A stretch of DNA of 64,000 nucleotides from Diphasiastrum complanatum (GCA_029204225.1 CM055102.1:40353220-40417219), one strand, 5' to 3'; shown: positions 1-31,849, counted from the stretch's first letter. Translations and numbers: made by a program. The notes: generated from the sequence alone by a model not told the origin.

Positions 1-1681
1 TCTGCTCTACTCTGCCTTCACTCTCCCAAACACACGTTACACTTCTCCCTAAAAGGCAAGTGAAGTAAAGCCTGAAAGGGTGGAAAAATTTGCCTGTTCC
101 TTCCTCCTTTTTTTATTTATTTACGAAAATAGCTTAAATAATACCGTTTTTTAATTGATTTGTAATCCAAATCGCAATTCAAGGAAACATTGGTGTGGAT
201 CATAACCTACTGTGCTACTGTGTTGAAAATTAGAGCATTAAACAAAGAATTCACATCATGTTTAGAGGAGAAAGGAGAGAGGCACACCAAAAGTACTAGG
301 ATAAGCGATCCAAAATGTTATTTGATAGACATGAAGTTAACAAGAGGTTTTTGTATCTTCACATCAAACTAATATACACATAGGGACTGGATCTCATTTA
401 TACATGAGGCTCGTAGCCCTATTTTTTCATTAGATATATTGAGTACATTGCGAGTATGTTTATATGACAATGAATACATTAAATGAACCATTGTGTGGCA
501 GACAATGTAATCAATAAAGATACAATTTTTTTACACAACTATAATAACGTATGAATCGGTGAAGTGGCATTAAATTGACAATTATTGCAAATGCTTGATG
601 TCATCGATATGGATGTGAATGTCACATTTCCAATACATTTGACACAGTTTAGATCCTCATACTACTTAAGAGCATTGCCAAAGCTCTTATAACTCTACAA
701 CATAGCTTGGATGAAATCTGCATCCACTAGTAACTATAGTGCAATTACTTCACGAAGAAGTGTTTCAAACAAACAAAGTGACCATAACAATATGCAACAC
801 AAGAGATTGATGTCCAAAACACCACATAAGAGCATTCACCATAAGACAATAGCATTGAAGAGTCAAAATGGTGAGTCTCCCGGTCCTCATTCCAAAAGGA
901 ATACTAAGTACATATGATCATTTATAGGAAGTTTTATTGATTGACTCACGACCTTAGGGACTTGGTCAAACTTAGATCATTATTACTATGATGTTGATAT
1001 GCAAAGGTGGTCCTTTCACTTCATAGATGCAATTAATGACCCTACATGATCTTTTTTACTAACAAGTAATCTCCACAAGAAGAAAGATCTTCACACTTTT
1101 GTCTTCGCTTGAAAATCCATATAGATATTTCCAATTCCGAAGATTTTTACTGTGTAGAGACTAGACCACAAAGGACTTGAACATGGAGAAGGAAAATCTA
1201 TAACAAGTTATCGTTATTCACCTTCTTCCTCATAGTAGACGAGGTATTGATGATCCTAGAATTCCTTGACCTTTTGGTGATAGATTTTCTCCACACTAAT
1301 AATTTTTTATTGTTATGGAAGGTATTATCTTAGGCTTACCATCGATATATGCAAATTTAAAGATTAATTTGATTTAGAACAATCTTCAAATGACATTCTT
1401 GTGTAATCTTTATTTAGGCTAAATTGAATATCGATATATTCTCTAATCTAAGAACTAGTCTCCAAATGATCAATCTTGATGCATAATTTTGTGGGATAAG
1501 TGATAGCTTACTTCTTATAACATGATAATATGATGTACTGACCATTTCCATATCTATCTCTGCGTTTCAATTAGTGAGGGAAGGTCAGATTTGTTGCATG
1601 CATTTGAAGTCGGAGAGTTTTAGAGGTTTCAGTACATATGGTTATCTTGTGGATTCTTACCATAGTTTTCACTTTTGACAG
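1..1681. other. Intronic sequence upstream of the first visible JmjC exon
   Basis: The region is AT-rich with only short chance reading frames. I searched for a FxWHxED-type JmjC exon and saw none, so the upstream exons are outside the window. It ends in a pyrimidine tract and AG acceptor at 1680-1681. Confidence 0.55.
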
Positions 1682-20770
<19,089 letters not shown>

Positions 20771-22503
20771 TCTGATGAAGTTTCCTTAGCTGATTTGAAT
20801 TTTGGCATTAGATCAGGACAGATTATTTTTTGAGGTTTTAGCTATCTCATCTCATTCTTTTTAGGTAGATATTGTTGATTTGGCAAAACCTCAATTGATC
20901 TTTGATGGAGGACTGGAACGGTTAAAGAACCAGTTTCAGTCGACTTCTTCAAAAAAGCTTTGGCAATCAGTTTGAATGAGCAGATTGTTGCAGGTTGGTT
21001 GTCATCGCCTTTTTGAACTTTGAATATTCCAGCTCTCTGTCTAAACAGTTTCTTCTTCTAGTGCCTTTGATTGCTAGATTGTGACACCAATTTTGTGTCA
21101 CAACTAGAATTTTGTAAAATATCTCGAGACCTTCAATGCCTAATTGTTCATCAAATTTTCATCGAATGCAATTGTTTGATGAGTTTAGTCATGATGTGGT
21201 TAGTGCTGGTTCAAACGATTCAGTCCAGTTCATTTCTCATGCAGTTTTTGTAATCTTTGATGTCAAATGTGTGCCATGCCACATTCAAAGTCAGTCTGGT
21301 GGATTGTTCCATGCTTTACTCTTTCACGATTGATTGAAAGTTGTCTGTGAGATACCTGAGCTTGAACTTAACCTTTGTCTTATGAAATATGCAGCAATTT
21401 CTTGAAAAAGTACCATCTAACTATTGGCTACTGTTTCTTTTAATGCTTAGAAGGAAAAAAGATTGCTGTTTGTTGGATCCAAGCAGCTAATTGATAACTT
21501 ACTGTTGCATCCAAGTTCATACGACTATGAAACTATTCCAATCCCCTTTCAGATTTCATTTTTCATATTAAATAGCTGCATTTTCTGCATGATCTATGTC
21601 ATATTGATTTTTACTGGTATATTTCAAAGTTATAGCTGCCACAATCTAAGGAATCACCTTCCAAAATACTTACCCTATCCTCAACCCATTAAAAATTTCA
21701 AAGCTAGCTAGACGGTATTTCAAGATCTTTTATTTTTTCATCTTATTGACTCAGTGAAATATTTATTTGAAGTTATAGGGCATATTATTTACAGTTTATT
21801 GGGCTTGGCCCCCATACTATAAATGATATTGGACTGTATCTTTGCCATAGTTTGATCTCTAAACTGAGGTCATCCCTAATCCTAACTTGTGTGCTCTTAT
21901 CGGTAGGTGATTAATTGGAGATTTGAAGTGTTCTTTTGTTCCACTTTTAGAGTTTCAGCATTTGATCAATATAGTTACATTTGCTCCAGTATCTTAAACT
22001 TCCTCCAAACTATTGCAGTTCTGGTGATTTTTTGGTGATAACTTGGTTGAAGGGCACTTTGTGGGTAGAAGCTGGTTCTGCTTTATACAGGTATGAGATC
22101 TGGATTTATGGAGGCCACCAGAGCTAATTTGCACTAGTTTGTGGGTTTTAGGAAAACATACCAGTTTGTTTTCTGCTTTTGGTTATTGTTCTGTTTTGGT
22201 CATAATCTGGTAAAAGAGATAATCATCATTTTTTTATGGTGATTAAATCTTCAGACGCAGTCAGCACTAGAATTTATTGTTTTCAACTTGGGTTTGGAAG
22301 AAAGCCCATAATCTCTTCTTTTGTTTCCCGGTTTTGCCTAGAGTTTGGATTTTCAAGCTGACTCTATTTTTGGCTTCCTCTCATTAACTCATTTAAGTGC
22401 ATGTAGAAGCTTGTCAAATTGGGGGTGCTAGAACTAATAGTTCTTCCATCTTTTTCCTAATTTTTTGTGCAATTTTTTTGGACATCTTGACATCATTGTT
22501 TTT
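20771..22503. other. Downstream flank of the JmjC gene, no gene seen
   Basis: AT-rich sequence with only short frames. It presumably includes the 3' UTR, but no clear polyadenylation cluster could be assigned. No transposon protein motif was recognised. Confidence 0.5.
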
Positions 22504-23523
22504 GTGCAGTATGGTCGGAATGGGACCCCATAAAAAAAATTAAAAAAATACGCATTTTTTTGTAAAAAAAAAAATCCCTGCTTTGTGAAGTTCCTTCTTT
22601 TTCATAGTCTCTTTGATGCACATGTATTTTAGTTGTTGGTCCAGTTTCTTGCCCCCATCTAAATCTCTAAGTATGAGAGCAGTAGGAAACTCCATTTTTT
22701 AGGTTTAACGCATAGCCTTTTAAACATGTGGCCTTAGGTGCTCTTCGAGACACATTTTAAGCCTCAGATGTAGAGACACTAATGGAGCTTTGATATTGTT
22801 ATACATATACAAATACCCTATCAGCCACAACATTTACTTGTGAACAAGGTTTCACTAAATCAAGATTCTTTCTTAAAAGAATAGCATTCCCTTTTGAAAA
22901 GTTTTGATCTATCTCAAACATTAAAGAATCAAAACCATTTGCTTATGGACCCGGTTAGTCACAAGTGGGGTATTTCCACCCTACCATGTTGTTCTACCCT
23001 ATTTAATTCTATGGTGGAAAATGGATCAAGGTCATATTTAAGTTTGAATCTCGGTTATAATGTTAACGGGACCATGGTTATATGGAGTTCAAATCATGTT
23101 TATATTTAACTTTTGGATTATAGTTATATTTGAGTTTGAATTTGAATTTGTCAAGTCATATATTGTGGGCACTTGGAAGTATTATCTAAGTACTACACTA
23201 TACTAAGAAGTAAATCATGTTAAATACAAGATAAATAAAAATCACTATTTTATAGTGACATTTAACATTTTTTTGTGGAACAATTGGCATTTAAAAATTA
23301 GGCTTATTCTTTCCTGGGAACCCTGATTCTGAACTCTGCCTGAACCACTGATTCTCAAGCTACAGTTGGATCTTATGCCTTCTTAATACAAATTTCAAAT
23401 CCATATAACACCATATAACACCACAAAAAAAACACACGTTCCGACCCAGTAAGTTCCGGAACGGTACGGTACGTACAGTACATTCCGAGACCCAAAAGGG
23501 TTGGAACGGGTTTCTAACCTCCT
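22504..23523. mobile_element. MITE-like element with CCCGTTCC ends, interrupted
   Basis: The left part (TATGGTCGGAATGGGACCCC, then TAAAAAAATACGCATTTTTTT) and right part (GTAAGTTCCGGAACGGTACG ... GGTTGGAACGGGTTTCTAAC) match the two halves of the compact 23785-24003 element. About 850 bp of unrelated AT-rich sequence lies between them, so this copy appears split by an insertion, or two copies lie side by side. Confidence 0.4.
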
Positions 23524-23784
23524 AATACACTTTACTGATCATTTAGCTTACGGTTTCCAAGTTTTTGGTCTTGATTAGGAGATACTGCCGTCATTATGTT
23601 TCCTATGCCAGATTTGCCACACATTTCCCTTCCACAAGACCATTATAAAGAATTAGGGAAATAGAAATATCAAGGAATGTTAAGTACATCTGTTTAGGGT
23701 TGTGTCCGAGTTTTCAGGATTTGTTCAAATGATTCTTTTTGTAAGTCATTGTGTATTCTTTTATAGCTTGAACGGGTATCTATA

Positions 23785-24003
23785 GCTTAGTTGCCCGTTC
23801 CGGAACGGAACGCGTTCTGGAACGCAGAATGCGTTCCGTTCTGGAACGATGCCCAAAATAATAAAATAAAAAAATACGTTTTTTTAACAAAGGATTTAAT
23901 TAAGATAAATAAATAATTAAATGTATTTCAATATCGTTCCAACCAGGAACGTTCCGGAACGGAACGTTCCGGCCCATTTTGGTCGTAACGGGCTTCTAAG
24001 ATC
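23785..24003. mobile_element. Short palindromic MITE-like element rich in GTTCCGGAAC
   Basis: The left end TTGCCCGTTCCGGAACGGAA and the inverted right end (AGAAGCCCGTTACGACC on the other strand) form imperfect terminal inverted repeats. The palindrome GTTCCGGAAC occurs near both ends, with variants (GTTCTGGAAC) inside. The centre is AT-rich, with TAAAAAAATACGTTTTTTT. It has no coding capacity. Superfamily and target duplication could not be fixed. Confidence 0.55.
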
Positions 24004-25470
24004 TATAGATTGGGATTCAAGCTGTATGGGAATGAAGTTTTGGAACATTGAATTTGAAAGAAAGACTCAACTTTAACCCTGATTTGAGCTATTGTACTGG
24101 CTGGCATTTTGTAGAGAAAGGGAAGATTGAGAGGAGATACAGCCAGGAGTCCAATTTCCGTGAGGAGGTTGTCTATGCGTTTGAACTTGGAACTTTGCTA
24201 TCAAAGAGGGAGGGTGATTGCCACATGTTATTAGGGTTTCAACTATAAAGATAATGTGGAGAAAAATCAGCGTCTATAAGAATTAGATTCCCTCCCTTGT
24301 TTACATTCCTGAATCCCTGCCCCGATGTCTGAACTTCTTTCATTTCAGAACAGTTATTGTAGTCTAGTTCATGGGTGACTGAGATAATGACGACAAAAAT
24401 GTGAGATCGCCAAAATTATTTTGGCTACATGCTATATTTTTTAAGCTCTTTCTAGTTTATTGATTTCACTTGTTTAGTGAGGGAGACAACTTAACTATTT
24501 CTTGGGCCTGTTAATTTTTTTTCTTTTCCTAATTTACCTCTACTTTGAGAAAGAAGAGAAGAAGTTGGTTTTACTATGCACATATGACTCTTGGGAGAAC
24601 AATATTTCTACTAGCTTTCACAAACTCCCTTGTTGAGTCCTACATACGTCTATATTGCATCAACTTTACTACAACCTCCAAAAACTTGTTGCTGAAATTA
24701 CATGAGTTTAGCATCTATGCTATGACATTGATGATCAGCGGACAATTAGTCGTTTGATGGACATGTTTTGTCTTCTTTTGACATGGTTTATCTTTTACGG
24801 CTCTCAAATATATGTAGAATTTAGGTTTTGCTTTTAGTTACCTGCCCTTCGATTCCTTCCACTTCTTTTAGAATATTTTCTGTAGCAGTAAAGAAACAAA
24901 TCACCACACTCTTGTATTGCTGGGAGGACACTTGTATACAATATTGAATCAGACAAGCTATGCGATGTTGTAGTAATACAAGTTTCTTTGAGTAGTTCAT
25001 ATTGTATTCATAAGTTATTATTTCTCAAACTTGCATCTTCACATGTTTACCCTCAACTACATCTTTTTATGGCCATCATGTGTTCTTCCAATTGTATCCT
25101 ATTTTCTTCTATGATTGATCATTAAGACTTGCTTTGTCGAATGGATGCAAAATAATAAAACTGTCGACTCAAAATTAAAAGCTCAAATATCTACATCCTT
25201 GGTCGATTTTTTTTGGCAAAAGTATTCTTTTGCCCTTTGGATCTATCAGCAACATTTTAATTTGTACCTTCCTAGAAAAGTATCTATTGAGGTGATGCGC
25301 AACCAATTGATCCATAATACTTCCGACTGATTATTATTTTGAATGCATCCAAGCACTTTTGCAACCAAAATAAAATGGATGTCCTTTACTATTTTTAGAA
25401 GCCAAAAGTGCAAAAAGACTCCCAATTTGAATTTCATTAAGATCACCACACCACTTCATTTTGGTAACTT
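24004..25470. other. AT-rich intergenic sequence, nothing recognised
   Basis: Only short frames without recognisable motifs. No LTR, microsatellite or RNA gene was noticed. Confidence 0.45.
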
Positions 25471-25479
25471 TTATCGCCT

Positions 25480-25640
25480 ACTTTTTCTTGACCCCACATA
25501 AATCTCCCATTATTGTGTCAATTTGGTTAGTTTGTCAACCACCACCCAAATGGCAGCATGACCCTTCTCGGTTTTAGAGTGTCACAATCCATTAAAATAG
25601 TTTTCCATCTTTTACTAGAAATTTTCAAGGGATGCAAGAG
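25480..25640 (-). pseudogene. Ty3/gypsy integrase scrap
   Basis: In the - strand a broken frame shows KMENYFNGL, then KTEKGHAAIWVVVDKLTKLT, resembling the start of the gypsy integrase catalytic core (WE-I-MDFV...GHDAIWVVVDRLTK). It contains stops and has no flanking reverse transcriptase. Confidence 0.4.
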
Positions 25641-28383
25641 ACTTGAAACTTTTAAGTCTCTCTATTTTAAGACCACTAGAAAGCACATCATGGGGAGTTA
25701 CTAATCCCATAAGCACCCTTGAAAATAAGTCCTAAGCTGTGGCTATATGACAATGGTGGATGATGTAATTTTTATTGGCCAAAAATGCAAGGGCTTGTGA
25801 AGGCACATGCCCTCGAAGGAGTACAATTTTTGCTTAATGTGCCTCTTGCTCAAGTCAAGATCGCAACACTATCTCCTTTAAAATCCATGCAAGAAGACTA
25901 GACGGTTAGAAAAGGACCTTGTGAGATTGATCCATTTGCGTCATTAAACTCTTTAACTCAAGCAACTTTACAACTCTTTGACGAATTTGATCAACACTGG
26001 TGAATAGCCTTTCTGAAGATCAAAGAAAATGTTTACTCAACCTTGGAGATGCGTCGTCAGTTGAAGAATTTCATTGGCCTATCAAATTAGAAGATCCAAC
26101 AACAATTGTCAAACCTTCAAATCTGCTTGTTGTTCATCCTCTTGCTTGTAGAAATTGTCAAAACAATTGAAAAATTGCGATCAAATTTTTTTATGCAGAG
26201 TAAGGATGAGAAAAATTACTATCTGTGCAACTATTAGGTCGAACAAAAATTGTTATTCCTAATTTTTGAATAGAATAGAAGTTTGTCGTAAGGCTTACAA
26301 GGTCATTCATGCAATCGGGAATTTTAGACTTCAAAAAATGCATGTCATAAGGCTTAGACGCAAGATGACATTTTTTTTAATAGTGCTTCAAAATATTGTT
26401 GAGGAATTGTTTCATAGTAAGGAGATGCAGAAGGGCCATACAACGACTCTGGTCTATTGCGAGGAGATGTTTGAGTGTAGTTAGGCACTTTGCTCAAAAT
26501 GCATCCAACCTTATGGGAAGGATTGAAATCGTATATAAATGGGATGAGCAAATTGGAACCCAATCCCAACCCCCGCAAACCCTACACCCGAAGAAAGAGC
26601 TAAGGTTATGCAACTCGTACATTAAGTAGGAGCGAGATGGAAAAGTGACTCAAAGCACATTATGATACCAATCACACATCGAGGCTTACCACATAAATCA
26701 ACAATAGTTGATGGAGGATGGGAAGTCAATATAATCTCTCCCAAGTTATATAATGCATGGAGATTGACGAAATGGTAGATGTCCCTTTCATGTGCCTACT
26801 AGTTGATTATTCTAGTGTGAAGTTGACTGGTTTAGCCAAGAAGTGCACACCAAAATAGCTCGATTTGTGCCTGATTTCGTTGTGCTAGAATTACTTGAAT
26901 CTCTCCATAGGTTTGGCAAGCAATTACTTTTGATGATTAGTTAAAGGTAGGTTAGACTGAAAATCTCTTCTATATTATTCTTTTGTTTTTTGTTTTGATT
27001 TGTACATTGATCTTGTGGCACCTATGGTTGTTGGCACTAATTGAGAATCGCTTGCTCCATGCAATGCTTGAACATCGCCAAATATAGCTCTCTTAGATGT
27101 ACTGACAAGGATTAATATGATATTTAGGCCTTTTTTAATTTATAGAAAAGTTATCTCGTCGAGGGTCACTTGATTTGTGGGGATCCTTAGAATTCTCTTT
27201 TTGACCTAGGTGGATTTCACATTCTCCCAACATGCCTATCCATATGATAGGGGGTACTAAAAAAGTTAGTGCACCTAGTAAATGATTGATAGATGGGAGT
27301 GTCTAGACATCCATAGGAATAGTTTAGGGATGGAACACATGTTTACAATGGGAATACGCCATGGATGATGTGTAGAACTGTATGTTTGGTTGTTTAAGAT
27401 GGAATGGAATTTCAGTGTAACCTTTCTCTTTGTATTATCCTCACTTCTTCAGAGTACTTGAGATATATACCCTTTGCACCATATTCTAATTAGCGCTTGC
27501 ATCTAAACACCCTTATCGTGGAAGTTTTCACCTGTTTAGAGTACTTGAGATATGTACCCTTTGCAACATATTATAATTAGCCTTGCATTTTAACACCCTT
27601 AATTTTGACCATTCTACATTTAGCAAATCTTTTTGCCAAAATGAGGAGATAATCACATAGCTCCATAGAACTATCAATAGACAAAGTTGTGGCTCAAATT
27701 ATACAATAAATATAGACTAATAATCCATTTACTTTGTATGATACATTTGACAATGTGTCCTTTTAGCAAGAAAAATCAACCTAGAAAAGCTACAAATCTC
27801 TTGAAAACTTACTTGGTGTTTTTTGAATTCTTGTTTGTTTTGTCAAAATATTGAAAATTTATCTAATGTTGTGAGTATGGGTCCTAAAAAAATGCCAAAG
27901 ATGAATTGAGCTCTTTTGGCTTAGTAAGGACCCATCTTAGAATAAAATATTCGAGGTAGGTAGAAGTAGAAACTCGAGCTAACATAGGAATTGCCATTTG
28001 TATTTTACATGCCACATTTAATGCATGAAAAGACTGTGGCACAATTAGACATAGTGAGGTGGCTTGGATAAGTCTAGATAGCTTGAGAGGTGGATCCACA
28101 ACTCCAATTTTTTCTTTAGTTCCGACCGTCACCAGGCCCAATCAAAATACACAGATTTGAAATCTACGTAACGTAATTCAAATTAACTAAAAATTAAAAA
28201 TGCAATATAGAAAACTTTGAAATTTGTGTCCGGGCTGCATGGACGTATCCCATTGGTTTCTTCTTCCTGCCCGACACGTGCTAATCTGTCCGACGTCAAT
28301 ACCTCAAGTTAAATTTACTTGACTATGCTGGTTAGTATAATGAAATTTTCTAACTATACTAGTTACAATTATAGAAATATAGT
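25641..28383. other. AT-rich intergenic sequence, nothing recognised
   Basis: Scattered short frames only. A duplicated phrase (AGAGTACTTGAGATATnTACCCTTTGCA at about 27456 and 27539) is a weak local direct repeat. No gene is supported. Confidence 0.4.
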
Positions 28384-29624
28384 ATGTACAGTTACATAAA
28401 ATATGGTATACGCAGTAACTGTGACTATGTTGGCATTCACATTAGATTAAATGTGATACGAAAAATTGAAATTAAGTATCATATCAGAGAGATTTTCGGC
28501 GCCCAAGCTTTGAAAATAGCAATGACAGAGAGACCCAGATCTACAATCGATTCTGTGATTCTTTACAATGAGAAAGATGAAGCTGATAACTGGAAGCCAA
28601 TAAAATATACGAAGAACTCATGGGTATTGCTGCATCCATCATCAAAGGGCAATTTTTTTCAAAAGAAAAGAGCAAAAATGACTCACAAATCTTATTGGAA
28701 AACAAAAATTTTGGAGTTTAAGACTACCCTGGGAGGTCAATCGATATCAAAGTCTTAGTGCAACGTGTATATATGCATTTAGAAATCAAAGTACATGATA
28801 TCAATCTTCATGATCATCAAAAATGTAATTGTAAGTATATCAAAACATATGCACTCTATAGCAATCATAGGTGATTTCCTTTATTGATGCTCTTCAGATT
28901 ATGATGTAAATGCTTCAACATTGTTTTTTTCTTTCAGGTTTATATCCATCATGCATAAGTGAATGGAAGCCCGCACAATCACTTGCAGGAATATTAGACA
29001 TGATTCACTCTGATGTTGGAAAGCTGCAATACAGAGGAAGAAGTCCAAAGGAACTTGCAGATTGTGGTATCTATTTTTATGAATCTTTATATACGCCACA
29101 AACAGATAGAGGTTTTGGCAAGCTCGAAGCAATTCCATTGCCTAGTTTTCAAAGTGATGAGTGGCCTACTCCTGACAGCATTGTTTCTGAATCCTTGAGA
29201 TGCAAGCTACTCATTGATATTAGAAATGCTATGAAGATAAGCACAGGCTCACCTAAGTTGGTTTATGTCATTGCATATATTTGTTGATTTTTTCTCGAGT
29301 GCTAGTGTTCGTAGGACACCAACTTTATTTGTTTGCAAGGATTTATCAGATGAGACTTTGTCAGATCTCATGGATCAAGGCTGGGATAGTAAAACAAATA
29401 ATGACAGAAAATGCAAGATTAAAAAGTCCTCAATGATCTTTCGTTATCATATCAAAAAGCAAATGCTCAGTCTCACATTTAGCTACCAAAGATACAAAAA
29501 AATTGAAGGTACATGGCTACCACTAGATCAAGACTTTGAACTAAATGGTCACACAAACCAAATGGAGATAAGCATTATCTACAATGAGGAATATTTGACT
29601 ATGGTTGAGGTGGAAGAGCATTGA
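28384..29624 (+). pseudogene. Unrecognised multi-exon gene of the 28-37 kb block
   Basis: Three stretches of good coding character lie in order. 28384-28758 includes MTERPRSTIDSVILYNEKDE and a Trp/Lys-rich part. After the acceptor TTTCAG at about 28938, a stretch runs GLYPSCISEWKPAQSLAGIL ... IPLPSFQSDEWPTPDSI. 29265-29624 ends NQMEISIIYNEEYLTMVEVE then EH and stop. The second and third are separated by a frame change at about 29260, which may be an intron or a lesion. I recognise no family. It is the outermost gene of a four-gene block and points tail-to-tail at the Ulp1-like unit. Confidence 0.45.
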
Positions 29625-30186
29625 AAGCTTGATTTTATCAGAACAGAGCTCATGCTATTACAAACCAATCTACCAACATATTTCAAATTTATCATCAACG
29701 GAAGACTCGTAAGTACTTTATGTTTATTGCCATTTCAAAATAGAACAAAATAATAGAAGATGTCATCATTTACAATTGCACATTCACTAATATTTGCCAT
29801 GTCACAGATGCGAAAAAGACAGGAGTTGATAACGTGCTGCAAAGATCTACCTACAACAATCACCATTGTGGGAGAACAATAGTTTCAAATAAACTTTAGT
29901 AAAAATCTGTGTATACACTCTTTCATTCAATAAGTGAAAGCACAAGTTGGGCATCTATACATGTATTTTGTGCTCTCAAATTCATAAATTGGAGCAACAT
30001 TTGATATATCAATGTATATTTTTCTATGAAGTCTATACATGTATTTTTGTTCTATGCTATTTATATTTTAACTGATCTTAATTTAGTATAACTACATCAT
30101 CCTTTGCACCATCATCAATAACGGGAGGCTGAAGCCTTGCCCTAGCCAGTATACTCAGGATAATTTCTTGTCTAAATTTTGTACAC

Positions 30187-31160
30187 CTAGCTTGATGTGT
30201 ACTCAGGAAGTGTAAACTGCAAATAGAACATTCATGTATTAGTAATGGCCAAAAACATCACCATAATAGAAAACTAATCATGATTCCAAAATAAGAATAA
30301 ACAGAATTTATTACCTTAGAAATATCATCATCTTGTTGAAGGACGAACCACTCTAAAAATAACTTGGCATTGTATAATGTGTATCACCCACAGCTGAATG
30401 AATCATTTTGCTGGGGTGACTGCAAAATAATTCAGCACACAAAAAATCAATTATGAAACATAATGAATTGGATTGAAAATATTTTATTAGAATACTAATT
30501 TCAAAATGCTATTAAGAAAGACAGAGTTTACCTCCAAACTGACGATCTGCCAATCCACGGAATGGGGAACGTCTGTAGGAATATATTTACTTAGATATGG
30601 AAGATACACATCTACATCCTTATGCGTATTTATCGCCGAATTCATCTTGACACAAAAACCTTTAATAATATATTTACAGATCTCTTAATAGAGATCATGT
30701 TTAAACTCCAGTGGTCACTGCAAAATAAGATTAAAATTTTTTTAGCTACAATTCTGAGAACTATTTCCATTGACAATGCCAATGTTAATGTATAAAACAA
30801 AAAGAAGCATTTAATTTATCTTACTTCGTATGATAAGGTATGAGCAGATACTTTGTTGCTGGTGTGAATCCACTTGTCAGACACTGTGACAATGTGTCAT
30901 TGTTCTCCTTGAAGGTCTGAAGCAAAAAGTTACTCAGCACCAACAACTCATTTGATGAATCTCTTGCAATGTCATGATCATTTGCCATTGATTAGATTTG
31001 AATTTGTTTCACACAATCTAATTAATCTAGGCTGAGTTCAAGTCTATTGCAAGAGTGTGAGCCCGGACACTATCACATGATCACTGATAGGAGCCCGTTT
31101 GACTTTGAGATCCAAGCAATCCATAACTCTAAAATTAATACTAAAATCAACTTCATCTAG
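30187..31160 (-). pseudogene. Ulp1/SENP-type (C48) cysteine protease domain, decayed
   Basis: Exons on the - strand are 30988-30825, 30717-30532, 30419-30315 and 30216-30187, all with GT..AG ends. They give TKYLLIPYHTNDHWSLNMIS with the catalytic His-Trp (His codon 30713-30711), then YLPYLSKYIPTDVPHSVDWQ, then SLESPQQNDSFSCG with the conserved Gln and catalytic Cys (codon 30392-30390). Just upstream, a frame at about 31160-31040 reads RAPISDHVIVSGLTLLQ, like the WLSDxVI start of Ulp1 domains. These enzymes cleave SUMO-like proteins; transposon-borne copies are known. Damage includes a frame change in the second exon, TGA at 30386-30384 where Trp is likely, and stops near 31040. Confidence 0.7.
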
Positions 31161-31161
31161 T

Positions 31162-31839
31162 CTAAAGCAAAAAGGAGGATATGTCTTTCTCAAGTTTAAG
31201 ATAATCATCCGAATCTATATATGTATAAAAATTTGGAGGAGGAGGAGGTGGATGTGTAGTATCTACAACAATTGAAGGGGTATCCAAAACATAGGTAGCT
31301 ATATTTACAACATTATCAACAACAGCGTTATCTACAATGGATTTTGGGTTAGGCTTCACAGAATCTGAAGGCTTAGGCTTCACTTTCTTAGGAGCACGCT
31401 TGGGGGCTGTCTGCTTCCTAGGACACTTCGTAGGAAGATCAGTCCTATCTACAGGAGTTGGTCTAGGAGCAGCAGACTGAGATATATGTAACCTACAGTA
31501 CCTATCCCTCATCCTCTTCAGGAGCTGAAAATCCTTGGGCATTATGGTAACCCTCTTGGAATGGATGGCAAGCAAAAAAGAATCCTAAAAAAAAAGGCTA
31601 ATGTAATCTTCAGCAGCCTCTTGAAGGCACTGAAGAGCACTGGTTATGTTCTGGATAGCACGGTAGAATGGAGCTCTTGGGATCAACAGAGCTGTTGATC
31701 TTTGATACTTGCGTATCTCAGAGAGCCACCTGCTACGGTTGCGCGTTCTTGGTCTAGCGGGTGGTGTGATGGCAACCGTAGGAAATGAGGATGAGCCAAG
31801 AGAGAAAAAGTCTCTCCCTGTTTGCTTTTTCCTATCCAT
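31162..31839 (-). pseudogene. Histone H3-like protein with K/P-rich C-terminal extension, one in-frame stop
   Basis: The start MDRKKQTGRDFF echoes the H3 tail (K4-Q5-T6-x-R8 spacing). The H3 alpha-N/alpha-1 signature EIRKYQRSTALLI follows (residues 41-53), then an alpha-2 block CLQEAAEDYI (71-80). After a TAG (31587-31585) at the position of a conserved H3 Glu, the same frame gives AIHSKRVTIMPKDFQLLKRM, the H3 alpha-3 signature. About 11 residues around loop 1 are missing relative to canonical H3. About 100 further residues are Lys/Pro-rich and include PPPPPP. There is no intron. One G-to-T change explains the stop. Family assignment to H3 is firm. A host CENH3 is less likely because of the extension and the neighbours. 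Confidence 0.85.
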
Positions 31840-31849
31840 GGACGTGTAC

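Noticed and set aside
28938-29100. Ubiquitin-conjugating (E2) domain in the outer + gene
   Set aside because: SEWKPAQSLAGIL faintly resembles an E2 segment, but no active-site Cys or HPN motif is present.
30532-30717. DIRS-type tyrosine-recombinase retroelement, from a PLEFKH...YIIKGF-like reading
   Set aside because: The phase given by the intron instead yields the Ulp1 His-Trp motif, which fits the following PQQN...CG exon much better.
31162-31839. Host CENH3 gene
   Set aside because: No introns, loop 1 shortened rather than lengthened, a long C-terminal extension, and transposon-type neighbours all argue against it, though a phylogeny is needed to exclude it.
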